NCBI RefSeq assembly: GCF_045223415.1
Contig: NZ_JBEQZJ010000022.1
Coordinates: forward strand, 6,404 to 70,403
Length of the DNA: 64,000 nucleotides
Reading direction: 5' to 3'
Origin: Hoskinsella mucinilytica
Lineage (GTDB): Bacteria; Bacillota_I; Bacilli_A; Erysipelotrichales; Erysipelotrichaceae
The number at the start of each line of letters is the position of its first letter. Position 1 is the stretch's first letter. The notes beneath the pieces are model-generated. The model was not told where the DNA came from. It was given only the letters and a program-made list of their open reading frames with translations, and made no database searches. A program made the position numbers and the translations under genes. Below, one piece after another: positions 61,560 through 64,000 of the stretch.

Positions 61560-64000
61560 ATGAATAACAAAAAGAAACAGACAGCGGCAGTCGCAATGGC
61601 AACCGTATTGAGTGTTTCCACGGTAGTGAACCCTGTCACTGTCAGAGCACAGGAAAATGAGCCGCCTGTCACACAGGGCATCCAACAGGAAAACGGACAG
61701 CAGGAAGCAGGGAAAGAAACTGCCCCAGCCATCACACTGCCAGAGAACCTGCAAGCAGCGGCAGGTACGCCGCTAAAGGAAATCGGGCTGCCGGAGAATT
61801 GGACATGGGCAGATGAAAGCACTGTCCTGTCGGCAGACACGACTACATATCCGGCATATGTCACGGTTGATGATGAAACCTATGATTATGCAGAAACAGA
61901 GGGATACCATGCAGAGGGACACTATGTAGAAGTCCAGCTTTCTGTCACTGTGGAAACATTGGAAGAAAAAACGGAAGAAGAACCGGCACCAGCACCGATA
62001 CTGAAAAACCCATTATCAAGAGCTGCGATTCCCACACCATATGATGTAGGTGATGTTGCAATCAACGAAACGAATTTCCCAGATGAAGCATTTAGGAACT
62101 ATATAAAAATGAACTTTGACAAAGATAGCAACGATACGTTATCAGCAGCAGAGATAGCAAGCGTAACGACTATCTCTGCTCCTAGGGAGGTTGCCAACTT
62201 GACAGGTATTGATAAGTTTTCTGCTTTAACAACCTTGTATTGCAGCGGCACGGGCATCACCAGTCTGGATGTCAGCAATAATGACAAGTTAAAAACCTTG
62301 TATTGCCAAAGCACGGGCATCAGCAGTCTGGATGTCAGCAACAATACCAATTTAACATACTTGAATTGCCAAAGCACGGGCATCACCAGTCTGGATGTCA
62401 GCAATAATGACAAGTTAGAAACCTTGTATTGCCAAAGCAATAAAACACTGACAACTTTGAATGTCGATGGTGCTTCTGCTTTAAAAGAATTGCATTGCTA
62501 CCAGACAGGCATCACCAGTCTGGATGTCAGCACAAATGCTAATTTAACAGACTTGTATTGCTACAGCAATGCAGAACTGAAAACTTTGACTGTCAATGGT
62601 GCTTCTGCTTTAAAAACCTTGCATTGCTACAGCACGGGCATCAGCAGTCTGGATGTCAGCAACAATACCAATTTAACATACTTGAATTGCCAAAGCACGG
62701 GCATCAGCAGTCTGGATGTCAGCAGCAATACTAAGTTAGAAAAGTTGTATTGCCAAAGCACGGGCATCAGCAGTCTGGATGTCAGCAACAATACCAATTT
62801 AACATACTTGAATTGCCAAAGCACGGGCATCAGCAGTCTGGATGTCAGCAACAATACCAATTTAACATACTTGAATTGCCAAAGCACGGGCATCAGCAGT
62901 CTGGATGTCAGCAATAATGACAAGTTAGAAACCTTGTATTGCCAAAGCAATAAAACACTGACAACTTTGAATGTCGATGGTGCTTCTGCTTTAAAAACCT
63001 TGAATTGCTACGGCACGGGCATCAGCAGTCTGGATGTCAGCAGCAATACCAATTTAACATACTTGAATTGCCAAAGCACGGGCATCAGCAGTCTGGATGT
63101 CAGTAGCAATCCTAAGTTAGAAGAGTTGTATTGCCAAAGCACGGGCATCAGCAGTCTGGATGTCAGCAGCAATGTTAATTTAGAAAAATTGTATTGCAGC
63201 AGCACGGGTATCAGCAGTCTGGATGTCAGCAGCAATGTTAATTTAGAAAAATTGTATTGCAGCAGCACGGGCATCAGCAGTCTGGATGTCAGCAACAATA
63301 CTAATTTAACAACCTTGTATTGCAACAGCACGGGTATCAGCAGTCTGGATGTCAGCAGCAATACTAATTTAACAACCTTGGATTGTTCCTTAACTCCACT
63401 TGCTTATCTGAATCTAGGAACAAATGCGGGATTAACAGTAACTATGCCAACAACCAGAACAATGAAGTTGGAAGTCACAGAGGACACATTTACCATTACA
63501 GATAAAATTGCCGGTATTGATAAGAGCAAGATTTCTATCGTAAGTGGTGCATCTTATGAATCATCAACAGGTGTCGTCAGCAACTATACAGCAGGAACAC
63601 CGATTGTCTATGAATATGACTGTGGTACAGCGAATGGTGAAGATAAGACATTAACGGTAACGGTGAACCTTACAGGATATTCAGCAGGTATTGAAATCAA
63701 CGAAACGAATTTCCCAGATGCAGCATTTAGGGACTATATAAAAACGAACTTTGACAAAGATAGCAACGATACGTTATCAGCAGCAGAGATAGCAAGCGTA
63801 ACGACTATCTCTGTTCCTAGGGAGGTTGCCGACTTGACAGGTATTGATAAGTTTTCTGCTTTAACAACCTTGAATTGCAGCGGCACGGGCATCACCAGTC
63901 TGGATGTCAGCAGCAATGCCAATTTAACAACCTTATATTGCAACAACACGGGTATCAGCAGTCTGGATGTCAGCAGCAATGCTAATTTAACAGACTTGTA
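61560..64000 (+). CDS. Very large leucine-rich-repeat surface protein (incomplete, runs off the right edge)
   Basis: Open from an ATG at 61560 to the window end (813 codons so far). A signal peptide (KKKQTAAVAMATVLSVSTVV) ends near VRAQE. After about 130 acidic residues come two copies of one module. Each begins with an EF-hand-like cap (INETNFPDEAFRNYI, then FDKDSNDTLSAAEIA, with D/D/N/D/E ligand spacing), at about 62060 and 63690. LRR units of about 21 residues follow (LxxLxCxxTGISSLDVSxNx). The first module has about 19 units and ends in a beta-rich spacer. The ribosome site is weak (GAGG 12 bases upstream). No anchor is seen because the C terminus is outside the window. It is probably an adhesin controlled by the adjacent regulator and kinase. 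Confidence 0.9.
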   Translation, partial: MNNKKKQTAAVAMATVLSVSTVVNPVTVRAQENEPPVTQGIQQENGQQEAGKETAPAITLPENLQAAAGTPLKEIGLPENWTWADESTVLSADTTTYPAYVTVDDETYDYAETEGYHAEGHYVEVQLSVTVETLEEKTEEEPAPAPILKNPLSRAAIPTPYDVGDVAINETNFPDEAFRNYIKMNFDKDSNDTLSAAEIASVTTISAPREVANLTGIDKFSALTTLYCSGTGITSLDVSNNDKLKTLYCQSTGISSLDVSNNTNLTYLNCQSTGITSLDVSNNDKLETLYCQSNKTLTTLNVDGASALKELHCYQTGITSLDVSTNANLTDLYCYSNAELKTLTVNGASALKTLHCYSTGISSLDVSNNTNLTYLNCQSTGISSLDVSSNTKLEKLYCQSTGISSLDVSNNTNLTYLNCQSTGISSLDVSNNTNLTYLNCQSTGISSLDVSNNDKLETLYCQSNKTLTTLNVDGASALKTLNCYGTGISSLDVSSNTNLTYLNCQSTGISSLDVSSNPKLEELYCQSTGISSLDVSSNVNLEKLYCSSTGISSLDVSSNVNLEKLYCSSTGISSLDVSNNTNLTTLYCNSTGISSLDVSSNTNLTTLDCSLTPLAYLNLGTNAGLTVTMPTTRTMKLEVTEDTFTITDKIAGIDKSKISIVSGASYESSTGVVSNYTAGTPIVYEYDCGTANGEDKTLTVTVNLTGYSAGIEINETNFPDAAFRDYIKTNFDKDSNDTLSAAEIASVTTISVPREVADLTGIDKFSALTTLNCSGTGITSLDVSSNANLTTLYCNNTGISSLDVSSNANLTDL
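62218..63420 (+). repeat. Tandem 63-66 base LRR-coding repeat array
   Basis: About 19 tandem units, mostly 63 bases long, each encoding one LRR. Several neighbouring units are identical or nearly so over most of their length, for example those starting near 62660, 62786 and 62849. Two 66-base variants encode NKTLTTLNVDGASA. A second array begins near 63860 and runs off the window. The identity at DNA level suggests recent expansion by unequal recombination or slippage. Confidence 0.9.

Larger units (their letters stand above)
41880..64000 (+). mobile_element. Tn916-family integrative and conjugative element (left part; right end beyond window)
   Basis: From about 41.9 kb the DNA becomes clearly richer in GC and the codon use changes. 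The genes follow the Tn916 conjugation order (Orf23, 22, 21, oriT, 20, 19, 18, 17, 16, 15, 14, 13). Added to this are a Cna-B adhesin at the left end and a regulator/kinase/LRR module after Orf13 in place of tetM. No integrase or excisionase gene is present in the window, so it presumably lies to the right. The exact left end is not resolved: it falls between the last host gene (41813) and the adhesin gene (42084), and I could not identify a repeat to pair with a right end. Confidence 0.85.

Noticed and set aside
61507..61563. Short 18-codon frame ending in ATGA over the LRR start codon
   Set aside because: It could couple translation, but it has no ribosome site of its own and no recognisable peptide, so it is not called as a gene.
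62218..63420. Regular 63-base repeats as a possible CRISPR array
   Set aside because: Units are contiguous coding sequence in one open frame with no unique spacers; they encode leucine-rich repeats.
62099..63979. Several reverse-strand open frames reading repeated hydrophobic LLLTSRLLMPVL segments
   Set aside because: They are the exact antisense of the LRR repeat array on the plus strand, have no ribosome sites and repeat only because the array does.

Overview
The window is one stretch of a low-GC Firmicutes chromosome with a large integrative and conjugative element (ICE) at its right end. Strong AGGAGG ribosome sites, sigma-A type promoters, U-tailed hairpin terminators, many PTS sugar systems, LicT-type antitermination and an oleate hydratase fit an anaerobic gut Firmicute, most likely in or near the Erysipelotrichaceae. 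That placement is inferred from gene content; no rRNA gene is present to confirm it. About 1-41.8 kb is AT-rich host DNA. From about 41.9 kb the base and codon use become clearly more GC-rich and the genes follow the Tn916 order.

Host part, left to right: the start of a subtilase-like lipoprotein; a HAD phosphatase; an operon of ferredoxin-nitroreductase, ArsR regulator and flavodoxin-ferredoxin protein; oleate hydratase; a four-gene ABC export operon; a methyltransferase; a TetR regulator overlapped by a GIY-YIG gene; a beta-glucoside operon (GH1, PTS IIC, ROK kinase) with a divergent RpiR regulator; murA; a DUF1846 protein; a membrane protein; a GH18 chitinase; a LicT-controlled alpha-glucoside operon (PTS IICB, GH4, IIA) followed by a decayed second GH4 gene; a sugar O-acetyltransferase; and a lone IIA protein whose donor histidine is glutamine.

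The most unusual host locus is 28.9-35.5 kb. A LysR gene lies downstream of a four-gene operon: an amidohydrolase-like protein, two ceramidase-like proteins and a PTS permease in the rare A-B-C order. A perfect inverted repeat with a T-N11-A LysR box sits about 63 bases upstream of the predicted transcription start. The amidohydrolase and one ceramidase paralogue lack expected metal or catalytic residues, and the PTS gene keeps an internal ribosome site and start codon at the IIA/IIB junction. I read this as an uncharacterised uptake and processing system for a modified sugar. Next come purD and fhs behind a guanine riboswitch with an overlapping antiterminator and terminator, then a LytTR regulator with two membrane-anchored proteins of unknown function.

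The ICE starts between about 41.85 and 42.0 kb and runs off the right edge. It carries a large thioester and Cna-B surface adhesin, Tn916-like Orf23, Orf22, Orf21 (coupling ATPase), an oriT, an Orf20 relaxase that appears to start at CTG, Orf19, two tandem ArdA antirestriction proteins, and Orf17 to Orf13. Where Tn916 carries tetM there is instead a LytTR response regulator, a convergent GHKL histidine kinase and a very long cysteine-laddered leucine-rich-repeat surface protein. A perfectly spaced AgrA-like direct repeat lies upstream of the LRR gene, so the cargo looks like a self-contained sensor and surface-protein module.
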